64,000 nucleotides of DNA from Peristeroidobacter soli. GTDB lineage: Bacteria > Pseudomonadota > Gammaproteobacteria > Steroidobacterales > Steroidobacteraceae. Made by a program: the position numbers and the translations under genes. Of the stretch, positions 15,308 to 24,800 are shown piece after piece. Position 1 is the stretch's first letter, and every line of letters starts with the position of its first letter. The notes beneath the pieces were generated by a model that saw nothing but the letters and a program-made list of their open reading frames with translations, was not told the origin of the DNA and did not search any database. The stretch covers positions 1-64,000 of the forward strand of contig NZ_RYEV01000011.1 in assembly GCF_004138485.1 (NCBI RefSeq). Reading direction: 5' to 3'.

Positions 15308-18300
15308 TTACCGCGGATGGGACGCCAGTTGCTGCAAGGAAAGTGAAACCTCATGCAGCAGATCGGTGTCGCGACAAGGCATGCCCTCATCCTCGGCGGT
15401 CGCGATCTCCACGGCGTCGTATTGCCAGTGGCGCAGGATGTCGATCTTCTGAGCGTCCGGCAATGAGTCACATTTCAATAGCGCTGCGGGCGAGCCAAAC
15501 GTCGAGCCCGGATCGAGCTGCGGCTCTTCAATGTTCGGCTGGCCGCCGTCGTTTCGATCGGCGGGCATGCCAGTTGAGTCGGGCTCGCCGCAGTGTTCGA
15601 GGATGTGGCGCCGGGCGGCATCGCGCAGTTGGATCGTCGCTGCGAAGGCATTGCGTGCGCCAGGTGGTTTGATTGGAGCGCCGACATGAACGGCGACAGG
15701 TCCGCGTCGTGGTAGCCACTGGCCATCGCGAAGTAGGGCACGGGCACCGTGTAGCGCAACCGGAACGATGGGCTGGTCAGCTTCAACTGCCGCGGCAAAT
15801 GCCCCCAGATGGAATGCCAACAAGCCAGGCACGGCAACGAATGTTCCTTCGGGAAAGATAATGCACGACTCGCCTTGTGACGCCAGCGTCGCCAATCGAT
15901 GCGCATCTTCGACGCCGGCACGAACATCGAAGCGTTCGACAAACACAACGCCGAACCGGCGCAGGAAGGTGCCGACAATCGGCACGCGAGCGAGCTCGCG
16001 TTTGGCGACGAAGCGGCAGGCCTGCGGAAGGGCCGCCATGAGTAGCACGCCGTCGAGATAGCTGGCGTGATTCGCCACGATGATTGCACCTTTTGCTTCA
16101 GCAGCAGCGTCGAGCCGATGGACGGTGAGCCGGACGCCGGCCATGCGGAGGAACGAGCGAGCTGCGCGATGGCCTATCGACCAGATTGTTTGTGCCGGCA
16201 GTGGCAGAAGGGAGAGCAGGAACGTAGTGCCGCCGAGCAAGCCGAACACCGCCCAGAAATACGCGCCGTACAGAAGATCCAATACTCGGTGAACGGCGCG
16301 TTGTGACATGGGACGCGCGGTGCTCAACGCGAGATGCAGCAGCTGCACTCCCGTGCCGTGCTGGTGCATCGGTCCATAGTGCTTCGATTCGTAAATTTCG
16401 CGGCTGGCCGCCCGGCGAATCTTGCCGCTCGAGGTCTTGAGGACAGTGTGGGGGGCTGCTAACGCGACGTCGTCGGGCGGTTCGCCGAGCAGCCCGAGTG
16501 TAGTTGCAATGATCGACTGTCGCAGGCTCTCACGATCCTCGGCGCGCTGTAGATGCGTCTCGGCGAGCACGATGACGCGCTCGGTGCCAGTAGCGGTATC
16601 CGTGCTACCGAATACTGCGACACAACCTTTGCGCACACCCGGGATGGCGCCGATCGCAGACTCCAACTCATCCGGGTGAATGTGGCGGCCGGCACGAATG
16701 ATGATGTCCTTGATGCGGCCGGTGACGTAAATTTCGCCGCCTGTCATGTAGGCACGATCGCCGCTATCCAACCAGTCATCGTGTATTAGCTTCGCAGTCG
16801 CCTCTGGGTTTCGGTAGTAGGCTTGGGTAGCGGACGGCCCGCGAAACTCCAAGCGGCCCTCGTGACGTTCCCCCACAGGCCGGCCGGCGTCGTTGACGAT
16901 GCGAACATCGTGCCGTGCGAGGGGGCGGCCGCACGACACGAAGGACAGTGTGTTGGCGCCTGCGATGACAGGAGCCGCGATGCCTTGTCGCACGAACGAT
17001 TCGCGGTCGATCACATCGATCAGCGGACCGCGTTCCAGAGGTGGCACAGTCAGGCCGACCGAGCATTCCGCAAGACCGTAAACCGGAGTCAAAGCACTCC
17101 GACGTAAGCCACATCGCGCGAACCTGCTCTGAAATTTCACGAGCGTGTCCGGCATGACCGCTTCCGCGCCGTTCATGGCAATACGCCATGTGCTCAGGTC
17201 CAATCCGGCGAGGTCCCGATCAGTCACGCGTTTCAGGCATAGCTCGTACGCAAAGTTGGGCGCGGCAGAGAGCGTCCCCCGGTGCCGATGGATTGCTTCC
17301 AGCCAGCGCAGCGGACGGGAGAGGAAGGAGATCGGCGACATCACGACCAGCGGCAGGCCGTGATACAGCGTTCCAAGCCATGCGCCAATCAGTCCCATGT
17401 CGTGATACAGCGGCAGCCAACTCACGAACACATCTTCCCGTCGCACCGCGAGCGCGTTTCCTAACGCTGTGATGTTGGAGAGCACGTTGGCGTGGCTCAG
17501 CACGACGCCTTTGGGCTGCCCGGTGCTGCCCGATGTGTACTGGAGCAGGGCAGTCGAGCCGTGGTCTACATCGACGTGTATCGGTTCAGCGTGCGCGCAT
17601 CGCAGTTCATCGGCGGTCGCAATTCCGTGCAGCGACGGCACATGCATGCGCAGAACGGCCGCGAGCCGGTGCATCGCCGCTGTAGTAATGAGAGTGTCGG
17701 CCATAGCATTTGTGAGAATCCCCGCGTGCCTGCGCACATGCTCTTCGATCTGGCTCAGTCGATTGGGAGGATAAAGCGGCACAGGCACCGCGCCCGCGAG
17801 CAGAACTCCGAAGAACGAGCCAAAGTAGTCGCGACCCGTTGGCAGCATCAACGCGACAGTGTCGCCGCGCCGGACTCCTTGATGTTGAAGGCCGCCGGCC
17901 ACCGCGCAGGCGTCGTTCCACAGTTGTTCGTAAGTGATGGTCTCCTCACCGGTATCCAGGCACACCGTGATTTGCGGGAAGTCGGGATGATGCTCACGAT
18001 GCCAGCGAAGCACCTGCCCAAGAGTGTCGATGTTCGCTGGAGGCGAGGCGACCGGATAGGGCGCCGGCGTGCGTTCAGCGGGCTGACGCGAGAGCGCTTC
18101 GAGAGACTGAGCTCCTTTAAGCGCGGCGGCGATATCACCCAGCGTTTCGGCGGTCTCGAACAACGAGTCGGGCAATCGAACGCGCAACTCTTGCTCGATG
18201 CGCGCGAACAACTCTACGCGAGCGAGACTGTCGAGGCCGAGGTCATGATCGAGTGTGCTGTCGAGGGTTAACGGCAGCGAATCGGCTTCCACCTGATGGA

Positions 18301-18367
18301 GATCTCGCAGGGTTGCTCGCGCGATCTCAACCAGAGGCTCGGGCACATGCACTACGGCCGCGCTCAT
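15308..18367 (-). CDS. ACP / fatty acyl-AMP ligase / acyltransferase fusion protein
   Basis: A 1019-residue multidomain protein. An acyl carrier domain (about 8-85) has the phosphopantetheine serine Ser47 in LGLDSLARVEL. An AMP-dependent acyl ligase domain (about 110-650) has the P-loop TSGSTGQPKGVVLSH and SWLPLYHDMGL typical of fatty acyl-AMP ligases. A lysophospholipid acyltransferase (PlsC-type) domain (about 720-930) has NHASYLDG and FPEGT. The last 55 residues match a short domain usually seen as a separate protein (KIDILRHWQYDAVEIATAEDEGM). It could activate a fatty acid, load it on its own carrier and transfer it to a lysolipid. The start at 18367 lies 2 nt after the stop of the small gene upstream. 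Confidence 0.88.
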   Translation of the reverse strand: MSAAVVHVPEPLVEIARATLRDLHQVEADSLPLTLDSTLDHDLGLDSLARVELFARIEQELRVRLPDSLFETAETLGDIAAALKGAQSLEALSRQPAERTPAPYPVASPPANIDTLGQVLRWHREHHPDFPQITVCLDTGEETITYEQLWNDACAVAGGLQHQGVRRGDTVALMLPTGRDYFGSFFGVLLAGAVPVPLYPPNRLSQIEEHVRRHAGILTNAMADTLITTAAMHRLAAVLRMHVPSLHGIATADELRCAHAEPIHVDVDHGSTALLQYTSGSTGQPKGVVLSHANVLSNITALGNALAVRREDVFVSWLPLYHDMGLIGAWLGTLYHGLPLVVMSPISFLSRPLRWLEAIHRHRGTLSAAPNFAYELCLKRVTDRDLAGLDLSTWRIAMNGAEAVMPDTLVKFQSRFARCGLRRSALTPVYGLAECSVGLTVPPLERGPLIDVIDRESFVRQGIAAPVIAGANTLSFVSCGRPLARHDVRIVNDAGRPVGERHEGRLEFRGPSATQAYYRNPEATAKLIHDDWLDSGDRAYMTGGEIYVTGRIKDIIIRAGRHIHPDELESAIGAIPGVRKGCVAVFGSTDTATGTERVIVLAETHLQRAEDRESLRQSIIATTLGLLGEPPDDVALAAPHTVLKTSSGKIRRAASREIYESKHYGPMHQHGTGVQLLHLALSTARPMSQRAVHRVLDLLYGAYFWAVFGLLGGTTFLLSLLPLPAQTIWSIGHRAARSFLRMAGVRLTVHRLDAAAEAKGAIIVANHASYLDGVLLMAALPQACRFVAKRELARVPIVGTFLRRFGVVFVERFDVRAGVEDAHRLATLASQGESCIIFPEGTFVAVPGLLAFHLGAFAAAVEADQPIVPVALHGARALLRDGQWLPRRGPVAVHVGAPIKPPGARNAFAATIQLRDAARRHILEHCGEPDSTGMPADRNDGGQPNIEEPQLDPGSTFGSPAALLKCDSLPDAQKIDILRHWQYDAVEIATAEDEGMPCRDTDLLHEVSLSLQQLASHPR

Positions 18368-18369
18368 AA

Positions 18370-18555
18370 CTAATGAAGGCGTGGCGGCCGCGCGCGTGCT
18401 GGGGCCTCGTTCCACCACGATGGCTGTGGTGACGGTGTCCAGCGCGCAGGTTCGAGCGCGGGAGCTGGCAATTGGGGCTCGCTCATCGTTGAGTCGTCGG
18501 GTTCTGGCTGCGGGGGCTCGCCAGCGAACAGCGGGAAGATTCTTTGCTTGCCCAT
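18370..18555 (-). CDS. Small proline-rich protein upstream of the acyl ligase fusion
   Basis: A 61-residue protein starting MGKQRIFPLFAGEPPQPEP, rich in proline, glutamate and tryptophan, with no membrane segment or signal peptide. A strong ribosome site (AAAGGAGT) ends 6 nt before the ATG at 18555, which argues that it is translated. The stop codon is 2 nt before the start of the acyl ligase fusion, so the two are likely coupled. I do not recognise a family; it may assist or regulate the fusion enzyme, which is inference from position only. Confidence 0.6.
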   Translation of the reverse strand: MGKQRIFPLFAGEPPQPEPDDSTMSEPQLPAPALEPARWTPSPQPSWWNEAPARARPPRLH

Positions 18556-18790
18556 GACGTTACTCCTTTGACGTGCCAGTGCATGAGCGTAGGGGGTTTG
18601 TCGAAATAAACTACCGGGGGATCCCATGCGCTACTAAGTTGGAGTACGTGGGGCTTTTTCCACTCGGTCAAGCATCCTTCATGATGGTCTTGCGCCTCCA
18701 GTACCTAGTCACTCACGGGAAGACACGCTGCACCGGACGATCCGGGCGCGCAGCATCGACTCACGGACCTAACTCAACGGGAGCGCCGCA

Positions 18791-19270
18791 ATGATCAACA
18801 AAGTACTGGTTCCGATCGATGGCAGTCCAACCTCGATGCGCGGCCTTGCCGAAGCTGTAGCGTTGGTAAGGCAAGTGAACGGCACACTGCGGATACTGCA
18901 TGTAGTGGACGAGTTGCTGATGAGCGACGTCCCGTTGGGTACGGATTACTACAACAAATGGGTCGAAGGGGTGCGCGCTCGCGGCCAAAAGGTCATCCGC
19001 GACGCTCAAACGTTTTGCCGTGCGAAAGATGTCGATGCGGAGGCGGTGCTCGCCGAGACGATGGGCAAGCGCGCGGCCGATGCCATTATCGACCAAGCTA
19101 AGCAATGGCCCGCTGACATTATCGTGATGGGTACACACGGACGGCGAGGGATCACTCGCGTACTGATGGGGAGTGATGCAGAGCTAGTGCTCCGGTCTGC
19201 CGCAGTTCCGGTAATGCTGGTGCGCGAACATCCCGAATCAACCTGGACTCCGGGAGCTGCGCCGGTGTAG
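18791..19270 (+). CDS. Universal stress protein (UspA family)
   Basis: A 159-residue single-domain UspA protein. The N-terminal strand NKVLVPIDGS and the ATP-binding pattern GTHGRRGITRVLMGSDAELVL (G-2x-G-9x-G-S/T-like) are intact, followed by VPVMLVRE. Usp proteins bind ATP or act as stress-regulated scaffolds in the cytoplasm. It is the intact paralogue of the relic at 14702-15011 and stands between the divergent acyl ligase operon and the phosphoenolpyruvate synthase gene. The ATG at 18791 follows a GGGAG site. Confidence 0.93.
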   Translation: MINKVLVPIDGSPTSMRGLAEAVALVRQVNGTLRILHVVDELLMSDVPLGTDYYNKWVEGVRARGQKVIRDAQTFCRAKDVDAEAVLAETMGKRAADAIIDQAKQWPADIIVMGTHGRRGITRVLMGSDAELVLRSAAVPVMLVREHPESTWTPGAAPV

Positions 19271-19439
19271 CGGATCGAACACTTATTACCTCGACGTAGT
19301 GACCCTGGGCGGAATTTCCCGGAGCGCGGTCAAACAGGCATTCGTCGGTAGTACGGCGGAGTGCGCTCTCGAGCGGCTACCATGCGATGCGCTGGTCGTC
19401 AAAACGTAGAGGTGAATGGATCGCCGAGGACCATTGATT

Positions 19440-21857
19440 ATGCAGCCTGCTAACACCCGATACATATTGTGGTTCGAGAGCTTGAGCCGAGGCGATGTAG
19501 CGCGGGTCGGAGGCAAGAATGCCTCGCTCGGTGAGATGGTTCAGCGACTCACGTCGAAGGGTGTGCGTACGCCGGAAGGATTTGCCACGAGCGCCGATGC
19601 GTATCGCGCCTACGTCGAGGAAAACGCCATTGCGAGCGCTCTTGCGACAAGGCTGCAGGCACTGAAGGCAGGCAAGGTGAGCTTGCACGACACAGGCGAA
19701 GCTGTGCGCCGCCTGTTTCTCGACGGTGAGTTCCCCAAGCCGATCGCAGAGTCGATCACAGAGGCCTATAGAAAATTATCAGCCCGTTGCGAGCAAGGCG
19801 AGGCGAGTGTGGCGGTTCGCTCGAGCGCTACGGCCGAGGACCTGCCGGACGCCAGTTTCGCCGGCCAACAGGAGACGTTTCTCAACGTGCGCGGCGAGCG
19901 AGAGCTGCTCGATGCCTGTCGTCGTTGCTACGCCTCGTTGTTCACGGATCGAGCGATCTCATACCGCGAGGCTAAAGGCTTTGACCACTTGCAGGTCGCA
20001 CTCTCGATCGGCGTACAGCGCATGGTGCGCTCCGATATCGCAAGCTCGGGTGTAATGTTCTCGATCGATACCGAAACAGGGTTCCCGCGCGCCGCAGTGA
20101 TCAATGCAGCGTGGGGCCTGGGCGAGACGGTCGTGCAGGGCTCCGTCGACCCGGACAAGTACGTCGTGTTCAAGCCGCTGCTCGAGAACGAGCGGCTGCA
20201 GCCGATCATCGAAAAGACGCTCGGGAGCAAGCAGCGCAAGATGATCTATGCAAGCGGTGGAAGCGCACGCACCGTCACTGTCGAGACGACACAGAAGGAA
20301 CGTCGTTCGTACGTGCTTTCCAATGAGGAGATCCTGCAACTCGGCCGCTGGGCGGTGCTCGTGGAGAATCACTACGGCTGCCCCATGGACATGGAATGGG
20401 CAAAGGATGGTGAAACTGGCGAGCTATACATGGTGCAGGCACGACCGGAGACGGTGCAGTCAACGCGCGGCGCCGGCACGCTCAAGACGTTTCGCTTGCA
20501 GAGGCGGAGCAAAGTTCTCATCACCGGTTCAGCCGTCGGCGAGGCGATCGCAACCGGAGTCGCGTGTCTTATTCGTAGCGCAGATGAGATAGACCGCTTC
20601 AAGGACGGCGCGATTCTCGTTACCGAAATGACCGACCCCGATTGGGTGCCTGTCATGAAACGCGCCGCGGGCATCATCACCGATCACGGCGGCACGACCA
20701 GCCACGCTGCGATCGTCAGCCGCGAGCTCGGTGTGCCTGCGATTGTCGGCACGGGTCGCGCGACTGAGCTGCTGCGCGATGGCGATGCTCTGACGCTGTC
20801 GTGCGCTGAGGGCGAGCAGGGTGTCGTATATGAGGGCGCACTGCCGTTCGAAACGCAGCAGGTGGATCTCACCACCATTCCCCAGACACGGACCGCAATG
20901 ATGGTGAACATTGCGAGCCCCGCCGCGGCGTTTCGTTGGTGGCGTCTTCCCGCGAAGGGCGTGGGACTGGCGCGCCTTGAATTCATCGTGAGCAATTCGA
21001 TCCGTGTGCATCCAATGGCGCTGGTGGAGCCGCAGCGCGTGGCAGATCCGGCCGCGCGGCGCGAGATCGACGCGCTCACCCGCGGCTATCAAGATCCGAC
21101 GGACTTTTTCGTCGACAAGCTTGCGCTCGGCATCGCAAAGATCGCCGCGCCGTTTTACCCCCATCCAGTGATCGTGCGCTTGAGCGACTTCAAAACGAAT
21201 GAGTACGCCGATTTGCTCGGCGGTGCGGCGTTCGAGCCGAAAGAGGAAAACCCGATGATTGGCTGGCGCGGGGCATCGCGGTATTACGACGAGCGCTATC
21301 GCGCAGGTTTTGCGCTCGAGTGCCGGGCCTTGCGCAAGGTGCGCCAGGATATCGGCTTCGACAACGTGATCATCATGGTTCCATTCTGTCGGACGCTCGA
21401 TGAGGCCGATCGAGTACTGGCAGAGATGGCGAAGGGCGGGCTCACCCGCGGGCGGGATGGTCTGCAGGTCTACATGATGTGCGAGGTTCCATCGAACGTG
21501 ATCCTCGCGAAAGAGTTTGCAAGTCGCTTCGATGGATTCTCGATCGGTTCCAACGATCTCACGCAGCTGGTGCTCGGTGTCGATCGCGACTCCGCCGACC
21601 TCGCCCGCCTGTTCGATGAGCGTAACGAAGCGGTCAAGAGATTCGTCGGCGCGGCTATCTCGGAGGCGCATGCGACCGGGATCAAGATCGGGATCTGCGG
21701 TCAGGCGCCGAGCAACTATCCGGAGTTCGCGGCCTATCTGGTCGAGTGCGGCATCGATTCGATCTCGCTGAATCCGGACAGCTTCGTGACCACGACGCGA
21801 CGCGTAGCGCAGGTGGAGCAGCAGAAGAATAAAGCGCCCGAGGCGATCGCGACTTGA
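19440..21857 (+). CDS. ppsA: Phosphoenolpyruvate synthase
   Basis: An 805-residue pyruvate, water dikinase that makes phosphoenolpyruvate from pyruvate with ATP, feeding gluconeogenesis. The ATP-grasp domain has RVGGKNASLGEM and AVRSSATAEDLPDASFAGQQ; the swivel domain carries the phospho-histidine His422; the C-terminal PEP-binding barrel has SIGSNDLTQL and the catalytic Cys in GICGQ. The swivel motif reads GGTTSHAAIVSRELG where E. coli has GGRTCHAAI, resembling the TSH version in pyruvate phosphate dikinase. The ATG at 19440 (GAGGA 9 nt upstream) is preferred to one at 19416, not decisively. It is 7 nt upstream of the ATPase fusion. Confidence 0.95.
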   Translation: MQPANTRYILWFESLSRGDVARVGGKNASLGEMVQRLTSKGVRTPEGFATSADAYRAYVEENAIASALATRLQALKAGKVSLHDTGEAVRRLFLDGEFPKPIAESITEAYRKLSARCEQGEASVAVRSSATAEDLPDASFAGQQETFLNVRGERELLDACRRCYASLFTDRAISYREAKGFDHLQVALSIGVQRMVRSDIASSGVMFSIDTETGFPRAAVINAAWGLGETVVQGSVDPDKYVVFKPLLENERLQPIIEKTLGSKQRKMIYASGGSARTVTVETTQKERRSYVLSNEEILQLGRWAVLVENHYGCPMDMEWAKDGETGELYMVQARPETVQSTRGAGTLKTFRLQRRSKVLITGSAVGEAIATGVACLIRSADEIDRFKDGAILVTEMTDPDWVPVMKRAAGIITDHGGTTSHAAIVSRELGVPAIVGTGRATELLRDGDALTLSCAEGEQGVVYEGALPFETQQVDLTTIPQTRTAMMVNIASPAAAFRWWRLPAKGVGLARLEFIVSNSIRVHPMALVEPQRVADPAARREIDALTRGYQDPTDFFVDKLALGIAKIAAPFYPHPVIVRLSDFKTNEYADLLGGAAFEPKEENPMIGWRGASRYYDERYRAGFALECRALRKVRQDIGFDNVIIMVPFCRTLDEADRVLAEMAKGGLTRGRDGLQVYMMCEVPSNVILAKEFASRFDGFSIGSNDLTQLVLGVDRDSADLARLFDERNEAVKRFVGAAISEAHATGIKIGICGQAPSNYPEFAAYLVECGIDSISLNPDSFVTTTRRVAQVEQQKNKAPEAIAT

Positions 21858-21864
21858 GGAGCCA

Positions 21865-24800
21865 GTGGTCCTTCAAGCCGAACATCCCGCCACTTCATGG
21901 TTTGGCCGCCAGGCCCCCGACTCGGGTCGCACGCGTTGGCTGTCCTGGCTGGCCGGCGTGGCATTGGTTGGCGCGCTCGGCATTGCGGTAGTCCATTTCT
22001 CGGAAGCGGAGGAGATCGCTCGACTTGCCCAAGGCGCGCAGCCCTGGTGGCTGTTGCTTGCCTTCGCCTTGCAAATCGGGACGTATTTTGCGCAGGGTGA
22101 AATCTGGCGCGCAATCGGCAATGCCGCTGGCTTCGCATTGACTCATGCGGCGGCTGCCCGACTGAGTCTCGCAAAGTTGTTTGTCGACCAGGCGCTGCCC
22201 TCGGCCGGGATTAGCGGCACTGCCGCCGTCGCGAAGCATCTCGAGCAGGCCGGCATGGCGAAACCCGCGGTGATGGCGGGCGTTGCGATCAACCTCACTT
22301 CCTACTTCACTATTTATGTAGTGCTGCTGCTGGCTGCCGTATTCCTCTTGCCGATATCAGGCCCGGCAGGCAGGGCCGTGATGCTCGCGGCTGCCGTATT
22401 CGTCGCGTGCGCCGTTGCGTTGATTGTCTTGATGTTCTTGCTCCCTGGACGAGTGGGCTCGCGCTTGCCCCAACAGCTGGGGCACATTCATCCGCTCAAG
22501 AGTTTGCTCGCTTCATTCGAAGCGGCGGACACTGTCATGGTTCGCAACCGGCGGCTGTTCCTGGTGGCCTGTGCCGGCCAGGCAGCAATCATGTTGCTCG
22601 ATGCCGCGACCGTTTGGGTCCTGATCAAGGCACTCGGCGTAACCGCGACCGCATCGGCGGTCTTCGCGAGTTTCATGATCTCGAATGTCTTTCGTTCGAT
22701 CGGCATTTTGCCCGGCGGGCTGGGCGCGTTCGAGACGAGTTCGGTCGTCACCTTGCAGCTGGTGACTGTCCCGTTGCCCGTCGCGCTGTCCGCGACGCTG
22801 CTGTTTCGCGGCTTGAGCTTCTGGCTGCCGATGATCCCCGGCATGTGGCTGTCGCGCCGGATCTTCGGTCGCCGACCTGGCGGTTCCGCTGCTACGAACG
22901 CCGGCGACTATTGGTCGCTGACAGTGGATGATTTACTGCGACAGCTGGGCACTACGCGAAGCGGACTTGCGTCGGCGCAGGCGGCTGAGCGTCTGGCGAG
23001 ATTTGGGCCGAATGAGCTGCGGAAACAAAAACCGCTGTCGCGTCTGGCGGTGCTATTACGCCAGCTTGCAAGCCCCTTGTTGTTGCTGCTGGTGTTTGCG
23101 GTGGTCGTGGCAGCTGCATCGGGGGATCTGACGAACGCCACCATCGTGCTCACGATTCTGTGTGTGAGCGTATTCATTGGTTACAGCCGGGAATACAGCG
23201 CACATGCCGCGGCCGCAGCGCTGCGCGAGCGAGTCAAGATACGAGCAAGCGTGCTACGGGACGGCCAGGCGCAGTCGGTGCCGACGGAAGAGGTCGTGCC
23301 GGGAGATGTCGTCCTGCTGTCGGCAGGAAATCTCGTGCCGGCGGATGCGCTGGTGTTCGAGGCTGCCGATGGATTCGTCAGCGAGTCCGTGCTCACCGGA
23401 GAAAGCTTTCCGGTCGAGAAGGAACCCGGTGTGATCGCGGCCGATGCGCCGCTCGGCAAGCGCCCGAACTGCGTTTATCTCGGTACAAACGTTCGCAGCG
23501 GAAACCTGCGCTGTGTGGTCGTCGCGACCGGTGCGGCGACCCAGTTCGGCGCAATCGCGCAGCGCCTCGCCTTGCGGCCTCCGCAGACGGAATTTGATCG
23601 TGGGATACGAAGCTTTGGCTATTGGCTCACCAGCGCCATGCTGGTGATGGTGCTGCTGGTTTTCGCAGCGCATATGTTGGCCGGCCGGCCCGTCGTCGAG
23701 ACGCTGCTGTTCGCCATTGCACTGGCGGTGGGCTTGAGTCCCGAACTGTTGCCTGCGATCCTGAGTGTGAATCTGGCGCGTGGTGCACAGATGATGGCAC
23801 GCCATGGCGTGCTCGTGCGGCATCTGAACGCGATCGAGAATCTCGGCAGCATGGACGTGCTGTGTACCGATAAGACAGGCACGCTCACCGAAGGCGTCAT
23901 CAATCTGGAGGGTGGGTACGACGCCACCGGCATGGCATCGCCCGCAGTCGTGGAGTTGGGCGCGATCAATGCGGCGCTCGAGACCGGGATCGCAATCCCC
24001 CTCGACGATGCGATCCTGGCGACTCGCAAGCCCGATCTCACTAACGTGGAAAAGCGTGGGGAGATACCGTTCGATTTTGTCCGCAAGCGAGTCAGCGTCT
24101 TGATCGAGCGGGACGGCCGCGTGCAACTGATCAGCAAAGGAGCTTTTGAGCACGTGCTCGATGCCTGCACGACGCTCGCCACCGGCGTAGCGCTCAACGA
24201 GGGTGAACGCGCCGGTCTCGTGCAGCGCTACGCAATCTGGAGCAGCCAGGGGATTCGCGTGCTCGCTGTCGCGACACGGTACATCGAGAAGAAGGAAAAA
24301 TATGACCGCAACGATGAGCATGATCTCGCCTTCGAGGGCTTTCTAACATTCATGGATCGGCCCAAGGAGGGCGCAGCCAAAGCCCTCTCGGAGCTGGCTG
24401 CCCTCGGCGTCTGCGTAAAGCTCATCACCGGCGATAGCAAGCTCGTAGCTCAGCACGTTGCGGGATTGGTTGGCATGCGTCACGAGCGGGTGCTCACCGG
24501 CATGCAACTGGATGAGTTGCACGATGAAGCTTTGTGGCGCGAGGCGGAGCGCACCGATTTGTTCGTCGAGGTCGACCCAAATCAGAAGGAGCGCATCATC
24601 CTGTCGCTCAAGAAGATGGGACACGTCGTCGGCTTTCTGGGGGATGGGGTGAACGATGCGCCGGCGATGCACGCGGCCGATACGAGTCTGTCGGTCGAGT
24701 ACGCGGTTGACGTGGCTCGGGAGGCCGCCGACTTCGTGCTGCTGGAGCGGGACCTGGATGTCATCCGACGCGGTGTGGAAGAAGGCCGGCGGACATTCGC

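Noticed and set aside
20529-21671. Minus-strand frame of 380 codons opposite ppsA
   Set aside because: No motifs; ppsA on the other strand is complete.
23254-24321. Minus-strand frame of 355 codons opposite the ATPase fusion
   Set aside because: His/Gln-rich shadow frame with no family signal.
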